A stretch of 64,000 nt of DNA from Streptomyces sp. SID12501 (GCF_010550245.1 NZ_JAAGLU010000004.1:124001-188000), one strand, 5' to 3'; positions 36,601 through 46,096 are shown, counted from the stretch's first letter. Program-made: numbers and translations. Notes: generated from the sequence alone by a model not told the origin.

Positions 36601-37758
36601 TCAATGGCGCCTACGGGCGTTGAGACGGGCGGCCTGGCGGGTCAGGTGGTCGCGTTCGGCGAGGTTGGGCGCCTTCTGGGCCGCCTCGGCGTAGAGCCGT
36701 GCCGCTGTCACCAGGTCGCCGTCGCGCTCGTGGAGGTACGCCGCCACCGCGGTGTGACGGGGCAGTGAGTCGTCCAGCGCCGCGAGCGCCGCCAGGCCGG
36801 CGCGCGCTCCGTCGGCCTCGCCGACGGCCACCGCGCGGTTGAGGCAGACGACGGGACTGTCGGTCAGACGTACGAGTTCGTCGTACCACTCGACGATCTG
36901 CACCCAGTCGGTCCCCTCGGCGGTGAGGGCGTCCGCGTGGAGGGCGGCGATGGCGGCCTGGGCCTGGAACTCGCCCAGCCGGTCGCGGGCGAGGGCCGCC
37001 TGCAGGATCTCGACGCCCTCGGCGATCGACCCGGTGTCCCATCGGCCGCGTTCCTGCTCGGCGAGCGGCACCAGGCTCCCGTCGGGCGCGGTACGGGCGG
37101 CACGCCGGGCGTGGTGGAGCAGCATGAGGGCGAGAAGCCCCGCCACCTCGGGATGGTCGACCTGGGCCGCGAGCTGCCGGGTGAGCCGGATGGCCTCGGC
37201 GGCGAGGTCGACGTCGCCCGAGTAGCCCTCGTTGAAGACCAGGTAGAGGACGCGCAGGACGGTGGCGACATCGCCGTGCCGGTCGAACCGTATGCCGGAG
37301 ACGGTGCGCTTGGCCCGGCTGATGCGCTGGGCCATGGTGGCCTCGGGCACCAGGTAGGCCTGGGCGATCTGGCGGGTGGTCAGCCCGCCGACCGCACGCA
37401 GCGTGAGCGCGACCGCCGACGAGGGTGTCAGTGACGGGTGGGCGCACAGGAAGTAGAGCTGCAGGGTGTCGTCCGTCGCGGGGGTGGGTCCGGGCCCCGG
37501 CTCTTCGTCGACATGGTCCTCCCGGCGGCGGCGGGCGGTGTCCGCGCGGGTCGCGTCGAGGAACCGGCGCCACGCCGCGGTGACCAGCCAGCCCTTCGCG
37601 TCCCGCGGCGGGTCGGCCGGCCAGACGCGGACCGCCTCGACCAGCGCGTCCTGGACGGCGTCCTCGGCCGCCGCGAAGTCGGCTCCGCGGCGGACGAGGA
37701 CGGCGAGGACGCTCGGTGTGAGGCTCCTGAGCAGTGCCTCGTTCATCTCGGGGGTCAC
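36601..37758 (-). CDS. ECF sigma factor, ECF42-type with C-terminal TPR domain
   Basis: Alternative RNA polymerase sigma factor of 385 residues. Region 2 (LRSLTPSVLAVLVRRGADFAAAEDAVQDALVEAVRVWPA) and region 4 (LTLRAVGGLTTRQIAQAYLVPEATMAQRISRAKRTV) are followed by a 200-residue helical extension (DUF6596/TPR-like: LYLVFNEGYSGDVDLAAEAIRLTRQL). That layout is the hallmark of ECF42. GTG 37758 overlaps the stop of the upstream DGPF gene; ATG 37746 is an alternative. No anti-sigma gene is nearby, as expected for a group in which the C-terminal extension controls activity (family knowledge). Confidence 0.92.
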   Translation of the reverse strand: MTPEMNEALLRSLTPSVLAVLVRRGADFAAAEDAVQDALVEAVRVWPADPPRDAKGWLVTAAWRRFLDATRADTARRRREDHVDEEPGPGPTPATDDTLQLYFLCAHPSLTPSSAVALTLRAVGGLTTRQIAQAYLVPEATMAQRISRAKRTVSGIRFDRHGDVATVLRVLYLVFNEGYSGDVDLAAEAIRLTRQLAAQVDHPEVAGLLALMLLHHARRAARTAPDGSLVPLAEQERGRWDTGSIAEGVEILQAALARDRLGEFQAQAAIAALHADALTAEGTDWVQIVEWYDELVRLTDSPVVCLNRAVAVGEADGARAGLAALAALDDSLPRHTAVAAYLHERDGDLVTAARLYAEAAQKAPNLAERDHLTRQAARLNARRRH

Positions 37759-38162
37759 TCCGTGATGGTGGGATGCGCGCCCAGGAACGGACGCAGCTCC
37801 AGCCACTCGTGGATCGGCTTCCCGCCCGCCCCGGGGGCGGCCGACAGCTCTCCGGCCAGCTCGACGGCGCGCTCGTAGCTGTCTACGTCGATCACCATCC
37901 AGCCGGCGATGAGGTCCTTGGTCTCGGCGAACGGGCCGTCGGTGACCGGCGGGCGGCCCTCGCCGTCGTACTGGACGAAGGTTCCCTCGGGGGCGAGTGC
38001 CTGGGCGTCGACGAACTCGCCGGTCTTCTCCAGCTTGGCGGCGAAGTCGTTCATGTACTGCACGTGGTCCGAGATCTCCTGCGGCGTCCACTTGTCCATG
38101 GGGATGAAGCCGGCCGGGGTCGGGGCGCCGCGGTAGTGCTTGAGCAGCAGGTACTTGGCCAT
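37755..38162 (-). CDS. YciI/DGPF-domain protein
   Basis: A 135-residue ferredoxin-like protein of the YCII family, from ATG 38162 with GAGGAGAACC upstream. The DGPF signature is exact: GRPPVTDGPFAETKDLIAGWMVIDVDSYERAVELAGEL. It is the constant partner of ECF42 sigma genes and overlaps the sigma start by 4 bp. Function is unproven; genes of this kind are often targets of the linked sigma factor. Confidence 0.92.
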   Translation of the reverse strand: MAKYLLLKHYRGAPTPAGFIPMDKWTPQEISDHVQYMNDFAAKLEKTGEFVDAQALAPEGTFVQYDGEGRPPVTDGPFAETKDLIAGWMVIDVDSYERAVELAGELSAAPGAGGKPIHEWLELRPFLGAHPTITE

Positions 38163-38323
38163 CGTGGTTCTCCTCGGTGCTGGTGCGACCCATTGTGGCC
38201 GCCTTCACTACGGGGACGGAGCCGGGCACGGGTTCTCGACATGGCCGGCCAGGTTTTTCTGTTTTTCTCCGTCAGGCCCCCGGGCACCACCCACCACAGC
38301 TCCAGCATCTCGTTCACGCTCAC

Positions 38324-38785
38324 TCAGAACTCCAGGCGGAACAGGTTGCGGGCCGGGTCGACCACGGCGGTGAACCGGAGGCCCACGCGCAGGGCCGGGT
38401 CCGACGAGCGCTTCCAGGTCGTTTCGAACGCCCGCACCCCCGGTCCGCTGATCCGCAGACCGACAGCGAGGCCGGCCGACTCGCCGTCGTCCCAGTCGGC
38501 CAGGCTGGTGACTTCCGCCGTCGCCGCGACCCCGACGGCGTCGAGCCGCCGGTTGTTCTCCCTCTCGCACTGGGTGTAGCTCCCGAGTGCGAGGCCCACA
38601 GGAATACAGAGGACCGTGAACAGGATGCCCCCGAGCAGAAGGCCGGCACCGGCGAAGAAGGTGCCGGCCGGCATGACCGGTCCGCACAGGCACAGCCCTG
38701 CGGCGGAGGAGTACAGGACCAGGGCACCGACCGGGCCGATCCTGTCCACCCGTGTCGGATCGGGGCCGTCCGCGCCGTCCGTCAT
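38324..38785 (-). CDS. hypothetical membrane protein
   Basis: Unrecognised, 153 residues. Two hydrophobic segments lie at about residues 18-45 (PVGALVLYSSAAGLCLCGPVMPAGTFF) and 46-68 (AGAGLLLGGILFTVLCIPVGLALG). A soluble beta-rich C-terminal half follows (VGVAATAEVTSLADWDDGESAGLAVGLRISGPGVRAFETTW). The soluble half looks like a DUF3592-type domain, but I am not sure. Ribosome binding site is weak (GGGAACC). The gene precedes the DGPF/ECF42 pair in the same direction, 161 bp away. Confidence 0.65.
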   Translation of the reverse strand: MTDGADGPDPTRVDRIGPVGALVLYSSAAGLCLCGPVMPAGTFFAGAGLLLGGILFTVLCIPVGLALGSYTQCERENNRRLDAVGVAATAEVTSLADWDDGESAGLAVGLRISGPGVRAFETTWKRSSDPALRVGLRFTAVVDPARNLFRLEF

Positions 38786-38824
38786 CTCAGGTTCCCGGTC
38801 TCTTCGACCCGCTTCCCCTCCGGG

Positions 38825-39247
38825 TCACGGGGTCACGCCGTCCCCTGCGTAGAGGTAGCCGCCGGGACGGGCGGGGTCGGCGATCAACAGGACCTGGTCG
38901 CCAGGGCGGGGTATCCGCAGCTTGGAGACGATGGTCTGGAGGGTGAACCGGTCGGCGGCGCCCGGAGGTTGGAGGACCAGGTCGACGACCGGATCGAAGT
39001 TGACCAGCTTGCCGGTGTCGCCGATGGACACGACCGTGGCAGGTATCGTCGGCGCCCCCGCGGCGAGCAACTGCTGTACGTCCAGGCCCGAGTTGTACGC
39101 GCCGATCGACTGCTGGACCTTGGCGAAGTCCGACTGGCCGAGGAAGGCGCGCGTGGTCCGGCCGTAGAAACCCTTGCCGCTCGCCACCTTGTCCACGATC
39201 TCGGCGGCCCGCTCCTCACGGCTCTTGCGGCGCCCGAAGATTCCCAT
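38825..39247 (-). CDS. hypothetical cytoplasmic protein
   Basis: Unrecognised, 140 residues from ATG 39247 behind GAGAAGGGAAG. It begins with a basic stretch (GIFGRRKSREERAAEIVDKVASGKGFYGRTTRAFLGQSDF) and continues with a beta-rich part (TVVSIGDTGKLVNFDPVVDLVLQ, GDQVLLIADPARPGGYLYAG) that resembles a small OB or SH3-like fold. No signal peptide or membrane helix. It is divergent from the CHAT operon, sharing a 146-bp promoter region with it. Confidence 0.68.
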   Translation of the reverse strand: MGIFGRRKSREERAAEIVDKVASGKGFYGRTTRAFLGQSDFAKVQQSIGAYNSGLDVQQLLAAGAPTIPATVVSIGDTGKLVNFDPVVDLVLQPPGAADRFTLQTIVSKLRIPRPGDQVLLIADPARPGGYLYAGDGVTP

Positions 39248-39393
39248 GGCGTGCTTCCCTTCTCACGATTCTCACGATTCCGACGGTGTCGGTCGCGCTG
39301 TCGTTCTGTCCGACGATGTGGACGCTAGGCGGCCCGGAACGCCTACCGATCCCAGGTTCGTACACGTGTTTCCCTCCGGCGTACGCTCCTGAC

Positions 39394-40767
39394 ATGCCGC
39401 CTTCCAGCCAGCCGACCGGCGAGCGCCGACCGCGCGTCCTGGTCATCGACAACGCCTGGCGCGGCCTCGGCCCGGGGCTCGAACCGCTGAGCGGCCCCGG
39501 CGGGGCGCCGCTGACCCGGACGGTCAAGCTGATCGTGCTGCCGCTGATCGTCCGGCCGGCGCTGCGTCCCGAACTCGCGGCGGACTTCCTCGCACCGGCC
39601 GGCGCCACGCTCCTCGAAGGGCTGATCCGGGAGTCCGCCGCGCTGCTGGCGGCGACGGCACAGTGGTTCACGCTGCTCAAGAAGGCCCGGCGGGCGCTGG
39701 GCGTCGTGGCGGGAAACCCGCAGGACCTCTACTTCCAGCGCTGCTTCGAGCTGGCCACCGAACACGGGACGCCCAGGGCCGGTGCCGACACGATCGCCAG
39801 GGCCTTGGTCGAGGAGGTGGCGCACTCCCCCGGCGGACGCACGGTGGACGCGCTCAAGGACCATCTGGCCGACGCCGCCCGGCGCTCACGGCTCGACGCG
39901 GAGCTGGCCGCAGCCTGGGAGAGCCGTCCTCCGCCCGCCGACGCGACTGCCGCGACCACGGCTCTCGCGCGGGCCGCCGAGCTTCTCGACGCCTGCGGCG
40001 CGCCGGGCCCGGCGGGCACCTCACCGTCGTACACCTCCATGGTCGAGGCAGGTCATGGAGAGCTTTTCGGCCGGGCGCTTTGGGCGTACGCGAGCGGCGT
40101 CTGGGGCCGTGACGGTCTGCCGACGCATCTGGGACTGACGGGGCGAAAGATTCCGCCGCGTCCGGAGGTCGGCCGGGGCGCCTCGACGGCCACGCTGGCC
40201 GCGCCGCTGGACCGCACGCTCTTCGAGCGGCTGTTCAGCGTGCTGCAGTCGTCGACCCACCGGGGGGAGCTGGCGACGGTGGCGGAACTCGTCGCGAGGG
40301 AGACCGGCCGCAGCTGTGCCCCGCTCGGCCTGTACGACGAGAGCCTGCGCGTCGCCGTGGTCCTCGGCGGCCGGCTCGCCGCCGGCCTCGATCCGCTGGG
40401 AACCGGGGAAGGCCCGCCGGGGCGGACGGCCGCGCACCGGGCCGTCAACACCCGCTGGCGCCGTGAGGCGTCGGTCCTGCACGCCCGCAGGATGACCGTC
40501 TCTCCCCGCCCCGACCCGGACGGCGGCGTCCTGGACGCCCTCGCCCAGGACCTCCGTACCCCGTGGGCCGCCTACATGCGGCGTCTGTGGGTGCGACTGC
40601 ACGGACGCGACGTCCGCGACGCACCCCTGGGAGATCTCGCGTCGGCCTGGGCGGTCCTCGACGGGGTCGCCCGCTCGGTGATGATGGACCACCGCGCCCG
40701 GGTCCGCTCCGCGCTGCGCACCCTGTCGACGGATGCCGCCCCGGCGGCCGAACAGAGGAGCGCGTGA
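39394..40767 (+). CDS. unknown protein, first gene of the CHAT operon
   Basis: I do not recognise this 457-residue protein. It has no signal peptide or membrane segment. Residues 14-60 (RVLVIDNAWRGLGPGLEPL, LTRTVKLIVLPLIVRPALRPELAADF) form a short alpha/beta unit. The rest is mainly helical and rich in Ala, Leu and Arg, with GGRLAAGLDPLGTGEGPPGRTAAHR and a Trp/Arg-rich C-terminal helix bundle (RTPWAAYMRRLWVRLHGRDVRD). It starts at ATG 39394 with weak upstream complementarity and its TGA overlaps the next ATG (TGATG at 40765-40769). It is therefore tightly coupled to the second unknown and, through it, to the TPR-CHAT protease gene. A helper or substrate role is inference from position only. 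Confidence 0.75.
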   Translation: MPPSSQPTGERRPRVLVIDNAWRGLGPGLEPLSGPGGAPLTRTVKLIVLPLIVRPALRPELAADFLAPAGATLLEGLIRESAALLAATAQWFTLLKKARRALGVVAGNPQDLYFQRCFELATEHGTPRAGADTIARALVEEVAHSPGGRTVDALKDHLADAARRSRLDAELAAAWESRPPPADATAATTALARAAELLDACGAPGPAGTSPSYTSMVEAGHGELFGRALWAYASGVWGRDGLPTHLGLTGRKIPPRPEVGRGASTATLAAPLDRTLFERLFSVLQSSTHRGELATVAELVARETGRSCAPLGLYDESLRVAVVLGGRLAAGLDPLGTGEGPPGRTAAHRAVNTRWRREASVLHARRMTVSPRPDPDGGVLDALAQDLRTPWAAYMRRLWVRLHGRDVRDAPLGDLASAWAVLDGVARSVMMDHRARVRSALRTLSTDAAPAAEQRSA

Positions 40768-42071
40768 TGGCGCCGGGACACGTCGACGTCCGGGTGGCGC
40801 GCGGCGCGGACGGCACGATCCGGATCGACGCCGGGCCCGGCCTCCGCCGCGTCGAGGCGTACGGCGATGCCGTCGCCGCGGGCCCCGCCTTCACCCGGGC
40901 CGTCCTGGACGTGGCGGGCGCCGTGCTGACCTGGCCCGTCCTCGGCGACCCGGGGATGCCGTCGGCGGAGGTCCATGACGCGGGGCGGGCCCAGCAGTGG
41001 GTGTGGGCGCTGTACGGCGAGCGCGTCGCCGCCGCCGTCCACGACTGCGCGGCGGGGCAGGCGGGGCACGCCGACGCGCGGGTGACAGCAGAGGTGACGG
41101 CGCTCGCGGGCGCCGCTGCCCGGCTCGGCCTCGGGCACTGGGCGGCCCGGTGGTGGCCGACCTCGTACGCGGACGGCATACCCGCGCTCGAACCCGACCT
41201 GCTGGGACTGGAGTTGGCCGCACTCACCCACCGCTGCCAGCAACTGTTCGACGACGAGGGCGACCAGCCCGACGACTGCGTGGACCAACTGATCGAGGAG
41301 CACCGGGCCGCCCTCGACCCGCTGATCCAGTGGTGGCGCGCGACGCCGCAGTCGGCTGACGCGGCTCGCCAACTGGAGGGCGTGCTGCGGCTGATCGACG
41401 ACGCGGCGGACAGCGCCGGACTGGACGGGCCGGCCCTGCGCCACCTCCACTCGTCCCTGGAGGGGCGCGGGCCGGGCGCTGCGCCGGTTGACCTCGGCGC
41501 CCTGTTCGCCCGCCGCGCCGGCTACGCACTCGCCGCGGGCGAACAGCTCGTCACGGGCGGCCGGGTGATCGCCCGGGGCTCGGGGGTCAACGACTGGCGC
41601 CGCTACCCGCCCGGCTTCGTCGACGCCACCGAGAACGCGGTGTCCTGGACCGCTCGCGCGCTCGGCACACTGCGGCGGATCGAGGTCGAGGCCCTCGCCG
41701 ACCCCGCCGCACCCACCACCGGCATACCCCTCGTCGCGGAGGTCCAGGTGAACGGCGGTGGCCCGCACCGGGTACCCCTCACCAGGCGCGACGACCTGTG
41801 GACCGGCCACTCTGACCTGTCCTCTGATCTGCCGGCCGGGGTTTCGGCGCCGCGTATCGAGGTGGGCGTCCTGCTGCCCGGCTTCGACCCGGGCCCCGGC
41901 ACACCGGGCGAATCCGACGGCCGTGCCGAGCGTGACGCCGTTCGTGCCCTGGCCCGGCGGCGGCTGGCGGTCGCGGCCCGGCCACCGGCGTACGACGCGT
42001 CGCCGCACGGCAGCTGCTCGGCACCGTTCCTCGCCGAGACCGCCGCCACTGCCACCGACGAGGACTACTGA
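40767..42071 (+). CDS. unknown protein, second gene of the CHAT operon
   Basis: Unrecognised 434-residue soluble protein, starting at the ATG that overlaps the upstream stop; GAGGAG lies about 9 bp before. The N-terminal 60 residues (GHVDVRVARGADGTIRIDAGPGLRRVEAYGDAVA) look like beta strands. A helical middle follows (VWALYGERVAAAVHDC, LGHWAARWWPTSYADGIPALEPDLLGLELAALTHRCQQLF). A C-terminal part from about residue 270 holds beta strands (RRIEVEALADPAAPTTGIPLVAEVQVNGGGPHRVPL). No catalytic motif is evident. The CHAT gene follows after 3 bp. The low similarity to known families and the constant coupling make it a candidate partner of the protease. Confidence 0.75.
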   Translation: MAPGHVDVRVARGADGTIRIDAGPGLRRVEAYGDAVAAGPAFTRAVLDVAGAVLTWPVLGDPGMPSAEVHDAGRAQQWVWALYGERVAAAVHDCAAGQAGHADARVTAEVTALAGAAARLGLGHWAARWWPTSYADGIPALEPDLLGLELAALTHRCQQLFDDEGDQPDDCVDQLIEEHRAALDPLIQWWRATPQSADAARQLEGVLRLIDDAADSAGLDGPALRHLHSSLEGRGPGAAPVDLGALFARRAGYALAAGEQLVTGGRVIARGSGVNDWRRYPPGFVDATENAVSWTARALGTLRRIEVEALADPAAPTTGIPLVAEVQVNGGGPHRVPLTRRDDLWTGHSDLSSDLPAGVSAPRIEVGVLLPGFDPGPGTPGESDGRAERDAVRALARRRLAVAARPPAYDASPHGSCSAPFLAETAATATDEDY

Positions 42072-42074
42072 CGC

Positions 42075-45017
42075 ATGCGGAACGACGAGGCCGATCAGTC
42101 CGTACACGGCGAACAGGGCGACAGCGCAGGCGTGTTGGCGCTGTACGGGGAGCCGTTCGACAGCGGCCTCGCCCTGGCCGAGGAACATCAGCTGGCGGCC
42201 GATCTCACGGCCGCGTGCACCGTCTACGAGGAGTTGCTGACCGTCGCGGAGTCCATCGAGGACTCGCCCGACGTGCGGTTTCTGCGGGCGCACCTGCTGT
42301 CGAACCTCGCGAGCGTCCGGCTCACCGCCACGGACCTGGCCGGGGCCGAGGACGCCGTCGAGCGGTCCCGCGTCCTGCTCGACGGCGTCGCATCCGAGCC
42401 GATGGGACCGCGCGGCCGTCAGCTGTGGCTGGAGGTCCTGCTGAAGACACTGCTCGCCAGGGCCGACCTGCGGCGCAGGACGGGGCGTCTGGACGAGGCA
42501 CTGGCCTGTCTCGACGAGGCGGCGGCCAGGCTGCCCGAGTTCGACGATCCCGAGGGCCTGCGCGGCGCCGAACTCGGCTCGAACCGGGTGCATCTGCTGA
42601 TGGAGCGCGGCGAGTGGGGAGCGGCCGAGGAACACGCGACGGCGCTGCTGTCCACCCTGGAGGCGACCGAGCTGGAGACCGTGCCGCGCCTGCTGACCGC
42701 CCTCGGCATGATCTGCTCCTCGACCGGCCGGTTCGACGAGGCCGAGGACCACCTCGCCCGCGCGGAGGAGCGCCTCCGGGCCCTGGGGGACATCGGTGAG
42801 CAGCACTCGCTGCTCGCGCAACGGGCGCACGTCGCGCTGGACCGGGGCGAACTCGACGTCGCGGAAAGGCTGTTCGCCGAGGCGTCCGCGTTCTTCGAGG
42901 GGCAACGGCGGTTCGGAGACCTCGCGGTCTGCGAACAGGCCCGTGCCTTTCTCGCCGGCCGGCGCGGGGACAGTATCGGCGCGGGCGACCTGATGGCGTC
43001 GAGCCTGGCCCGGTTCGAGGAACTCGGCGCCTCGATCGCCGCCGCCGACACCATGCTACTGGGCGCCCAACTCGCCTACGAGCAGGGCGACATCATCGAG
43101 ATGCAACGGCTGGCCCAAGGCGCTCGCGACACCTACCAGGCCCGGGAGGTGTACGAGCGGTGCGCACAGGTCGACCTCATGCTCGCGAGAGCCCTTGAGG
43201 ACAACCTGAACCGGACGGACCACGGCGACCACGAGACGCTGTCGATCGACAACGCGCTCTCCCTCGCGCTTCCCGCCGCCCTGACCCTCGCTGCGGCACG
43301 CTTCGACTTCGCCACCGCCCACGCACGCCATCAGTGGCTCCAACTGGCGGACGAAGCAATGGAGTTGGTATTCCGTCTCGCCGTACGCCGACAGGATCAG
43401 GGGCTGCTGTTCGAGCTGGTGGAACACCGCAGTGCGGGCGCCCTGCTGGCCCTGGACCGTACGCCGCCGTCGGCGCCGGACCGCTCGGCGTCAGCCGAAG
43501 ACACCAAGTCGGTTTTCCCGAGTGCGGCCATGAAGACGTACGCGCACGCCGACGGCCCGATGACCCTCGGCGGGGTGGCGGCGGAGGCCGCTGCCGCCGC
43601 CGGACTGCGCGTCGCGCCGCCGCCGAAGGTACGGATGGCAGCGCAGGGAGCCGGACGCGTCGCACTTCAGGAGTACATCGCGGGGGCCGAGTTCCGCTAT
43701 CACCGGCGGATCGTGACCGACGAAGAGGTCCCGTTCTGGTTCACCGACGACCTGACGAGCCGTCCGGTGGTCCAGGTCCGGCTGGCCGACGCCGGCGACC
43801 TGTTCATGACCTGGACGTGGGCCGGCGGCGCCCGGGGGTTCGGTACCGGGCAAGGGCGCGCCGACGAAGTCGACCTGGCGGTGAGGGAGTTGGCCGCCTC
43901 GCTGCCGGCGGCGGGCGAGGGAGCGGCGGGGGTGCGACGCGCGTTCGACTCGGGTGCGATGGCGGAGCAAGGGGCCGAGCACCGGCTCGCGCGGATGCTG
44001 GCCGAGGCGCTGTGGCCGGAGGGGCTTACGGCACAGATTCGGCAGGTGTCGGAGCGTGCGGGCCGTCCGCTGGTACGGATCCAGCCCTCGCCCCGGGTCG
44101 CCCAGGTTCCCTGGGAACTGCTCGCCGTCGACGGCGCCACCGACGAACGGCTCATCGAGCTGGCGGACGTCGTGACCACCACACCGATGTCGTTGCGACG
44201 CCAGGCCGCCGCCGCACGCCCGGCGCCGGACGCCGACGCCGATCCCGTGGTTCTCGTCCTCGACCCCCGGATCCCCGGTTTCCGGGCCGACTCTCCGCTC
44301 GGTTCCGTCCTGGGACCGCCCGGATCGGACCCGGAGCTGCTGTCCTTCGTGCAGCGGCGGCTCGACGCGGGAGCCGTCGTACCGTCCGTCGCGACCCCGG
44401 CGGAGGCCTTCCGCCGCACGGACCTGGACCGGGACTGGCTGAGCGGAGTGCTCCGCAAGGGCGCCCGCAGACTCCTGTATGTCGGACATGTGAGCGGCGC
44501 GCCGGTCGAGGGCGGGCAGAGCGAGGACGGCACGCTCCACCTCTGCTGCGGTCCGGAGACCGCCGGCCTGGCCGAACCGGTGCGCGGCCATCGCCCGTTG
44601 TCGGCCAAGGATCTCCTGCTGGGCACGCTTCCCCTGCGTGCGGACGGCGAGTCGGGGGCCCGGCTCTGGCCCGCGCCGCCGCGTGTCGCCCTCATCGGGT
44701 GCGAGAGCGGCGGCGACCTCCGCTTCGCGGAGTCGTTCGGCCTCGCGACAGCGATGATCCACAACGGTGCCGAACTCGTCACCGCCACCCGGTGGGTGCT
44801 GCCGACCAGCTTCGCCTTCCATCGGCTGGCCGGACTGCCCGGGTCCGTACGCCCGCTGACCGAAGCGGTCATCGCCGTCGACACCGCTCACGACCACCCC
44901 GACCCCGTGGACCGGCTCGGGCGCTGGCAGCGCGAACGACTCGGCCACTGGCGGGCCGGCGGCCGGATCGAGCACTCGCCCCTGCTGTGGGCGGCCCTCA
45001 GCTCCATCACCGTCTGA
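42075..45017 (+). CDS. TPR-CHAT caspase-like protein
   Basis: A predicted cysteine peptidase of the caspase/gingipain clan (CHAT family), 980 residues, ATG 42075. The N-terminal 400 residues are tetratricopeptide-like helical pairs (LLARADLRRRTGRLDEALACLDEA, LLTALGMICSSTGRFDEAEDHLARAEERL, LLAQRAHVALDRGELDVAERLFAEA). A linker (about 420-640) leads to the CHAT domain, with QVPWELLAVDG, the catalytic His in LLYVGHVSGAP (His805) and Cys in VALIGCESGGDLRF (Cys876). Both dyad residues are intact. It is the last gene of a three-gene operon and lies 421 bp before the ClpP pair. TPR domains probably sense a partner and release the peptidase; the target is unknown. Confidence 0.9.
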   Translation: MRNDEADQSVHGEQGDSAGVLALYGEPFDSGLALAEEHQLAADLTAACTVYEELLTVAESIEDSPDVRFLRAHLLSNLASVRLTATDLAGAEDAVERSRVLLDGVASEPMGPRGRQLWLEVLLKTLLARADLRRRTGRLDEALACLDEAAARLPEFDDPEGLRGAELGSNRVHLLMERGEWGAAEEHATALLSTLEATELETVPRLLTALGMICSSTGRFDEAEDHLARAEERLRALGDIGEQHSLLAQRAHVALDRGELDVAERLFAEASAFFEGQRRFGDLAVCEQARAFLAGRRGDSIGAGDLMASSLARFEELGASIAAADTMLLGAQLAYEQGDIIEMQRLAQGARDTYQAREVYERCAQVDLMLARALEDNLNRTDHGDHETLSIDNALSLALPAALTLAAARFDFATAHARHQWLQLADEAMELVFRLAVRRQDQGLLFELVEHRSAGALLALDRTPPSAPDRSASAEDTKSVFPSAAMKTYAHADGPMTLGGVAAEAAAAAGLRVAPPPKVRMAAQGAGRVALQEYIAGAEFRYHRRIVTDEEVPFWFTDDLTSRPVVQVRLADAGDLFMTWTWAGGARGFGTGQGRADEVDLAVRELAASLPAAGEGAAGVRRAFDSGAMAEQGAEHRLARMLAEALWPEGLTAQIRQVSERAGRPLVRIQPSPRVAQVPWELLAVDGATDERLIELADVVTTTPMSLRRQAAAARPAPDADADPVVLVLDPRIPGFRADSPLGSVLGPPGSDPELLSFVQRRLDAGAVVPSVATPAEAFRRTDLDRDWLSGVLRKGARRLLYVGHVSGAPVEGGQSEDGTLHLCCGPETAGLAEPVRGHRPLSAKDLLLGTLPLRADGESGARLWPAPPRVALIGCESGGDLRFAESFGLATAMIHNGAELVTATRWVLPTSFAFHRLAGLPGSVRPLTEAVIAVDTAHDHPDPVDRLGRWQRERLGHWRAGGRIEHSPLLWAALSSITV

Positions 45018-45438
45018 CAGTCGCCGCACGGCTTCACCGCCGAAGGACTCACCGTACGAGAGCGGCGAGGCGTGCCGGGACGGGCTGTCAGCCGTTGGCC
45101 GCGGGAGCCGGGGCGGGCCCGGTGCCGGCGCGCAGGGAGATGGGCGGCGCGAGGAGGTGGTGGCGTGGTCTCGCGTCGGGGTGGTCGAGCCGCTCGACGA
45201 GTCAGTTCGGCGGCGAGCCGCCCCAGATGCTCGGCCGGCACGTCCGCCGCGAGCGCGGTGTGGTCGAGACCGACCCACCAGTCCGGGCCCTCTGCCGTCA
45301 GCGAATCTGCTGCGGGCCGAGAAACCGGCCGCCGGCGTCGAGCCGGACCGAGAGTGGGAAGCGCGGAGTCATCCGCCGCACGAAATCCACGACCCAACAC
45401 CCACGCTCGATGACTCAACGACTCGACGAGGAGCCCCG
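45018..45438. other. 420-bp gap between the CHAT operon and clpP genes
   Basis: No supportable gene. A minus-strand frame here contains WWVGLDHTALAADVPAEHLGRLAAELTRRA (about 45280-45190), which looks like real protein, but it has neither start nor sensible flanks and may be a remnant. The clpP promoter must lie in the right half. I found no clear ClgR/PopR-type inverted repeat. Confidence 0.5.
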
Positions 45439-46095
45439 ATGCCCCTGCTCACCTCCGCCGGTCCCTGGCCGGCGCTGCTGCCCCGGGCCGAGGAGGGCGA
45501 CACCGCGCCCTCCCGGTTCGACGACCATCTCGCCGCCCAACTGCTCGCCCAGCGCATCGTGTTCCTCGGTACGCAGGTCGACGAGGTCTCGGCGAACCGG
45601 ATCTGCGTCCAGCTGCTTCTGCTGTCGGCGGAGGACCCGCGCACCGACATCAGCCTGTACATCAACAGCCCCGGCGGCTCGGTGACGGCGGGCCTCGCCA
45701 TCTACGACACCATGCAGCTGATCCCGAACGACGTGTCCACGCTCACCATGGGATTCGCGGCCAGCATGGGCCAGTTCCTGCTCAGCGTGGGCACGCCCGG
45801 CAAGCGGTACGCGCTGCCGAACGCGCGGATCATGATGCACCAGCCCTCGGCCGGTATCGGCGGCACCACCTCCGACATCGAGATCCAGGCGGAGAACCTG
45901 GAGTTCACGAAGCGGACCGTCGAGCGGATCACCGCCCAGCACACCGGCCAGAGCGAGGAGACCATCTCGCGGGACGGCGACCGCGACCGCTGGTTCACGG
46001 CCGAACAGGCCAAGGAGTACGGCATGGTGGACCAGGTGGTCGGCTCGCTGGCCGACGTACGCCCCGCCGCCTCACGACGACGGATGGGGCTCTGA
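45439..46095 (+). CDS. clpP: ATP-dependent Clp protease proteolytic subunit (ClpP3-like)
   Basis: Self-compartmentalising serine peptidase subunit working with a Clp ATPase. It has 218 residues from ATG 45439 with GAGGAG upstream. The triad is complete: Ser109 in [11 protein letters not shown], His134 in [11 protein letters not shown], Asp183 in GDRDRWFTA. The oligomerisation motif DRD (181-183) is also present. The second clpP gene begins 2 bp after its stop, so the two are cotranscribed and probably form a mixed barrel. Context with a PopR/ClgR-like gene points to the Streptomyces clpP3-clpP4 pair, which substitutes for ClpP1/P2 (family knowledge). Confidence 0.95.
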   Translation: MPLLTSAGPWPALLPRAEEGDTAPSRFDDHLAAQLLAQRIVFLGTQVDEVSANRICVQLLLLSAEDPRTDISLYINSPGGSVTAGLAIYDTMQLIPNDVSTLTMGFAASMGQFLLSVGTPGKRYALPNARIMMHQPSAGIGGTTSDIEIQAENLEFTKRTVERITAQHTGQSEETISRDGDRDRWFTAEQAKEYGMVDQVVGSLADVRPAASRRRMGL

Positions 46096-46096
46096 C

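Noticed and set aside
45180..45290. Minus-strand peptide GLDHTALAADVPAEHLGRLAAELTRR as a gene
   Set aside because: Looks like true protein but has no start, no flanking homology and runs into a Pro/Arg shadow; left as a possible remnant.
45018..45438. ClgR/PopR box upstream of clpP
   Set aside because: GTTCGGCGGCGAGCC near 45204 is only vaguely symmetrical and not close to a convincing box.
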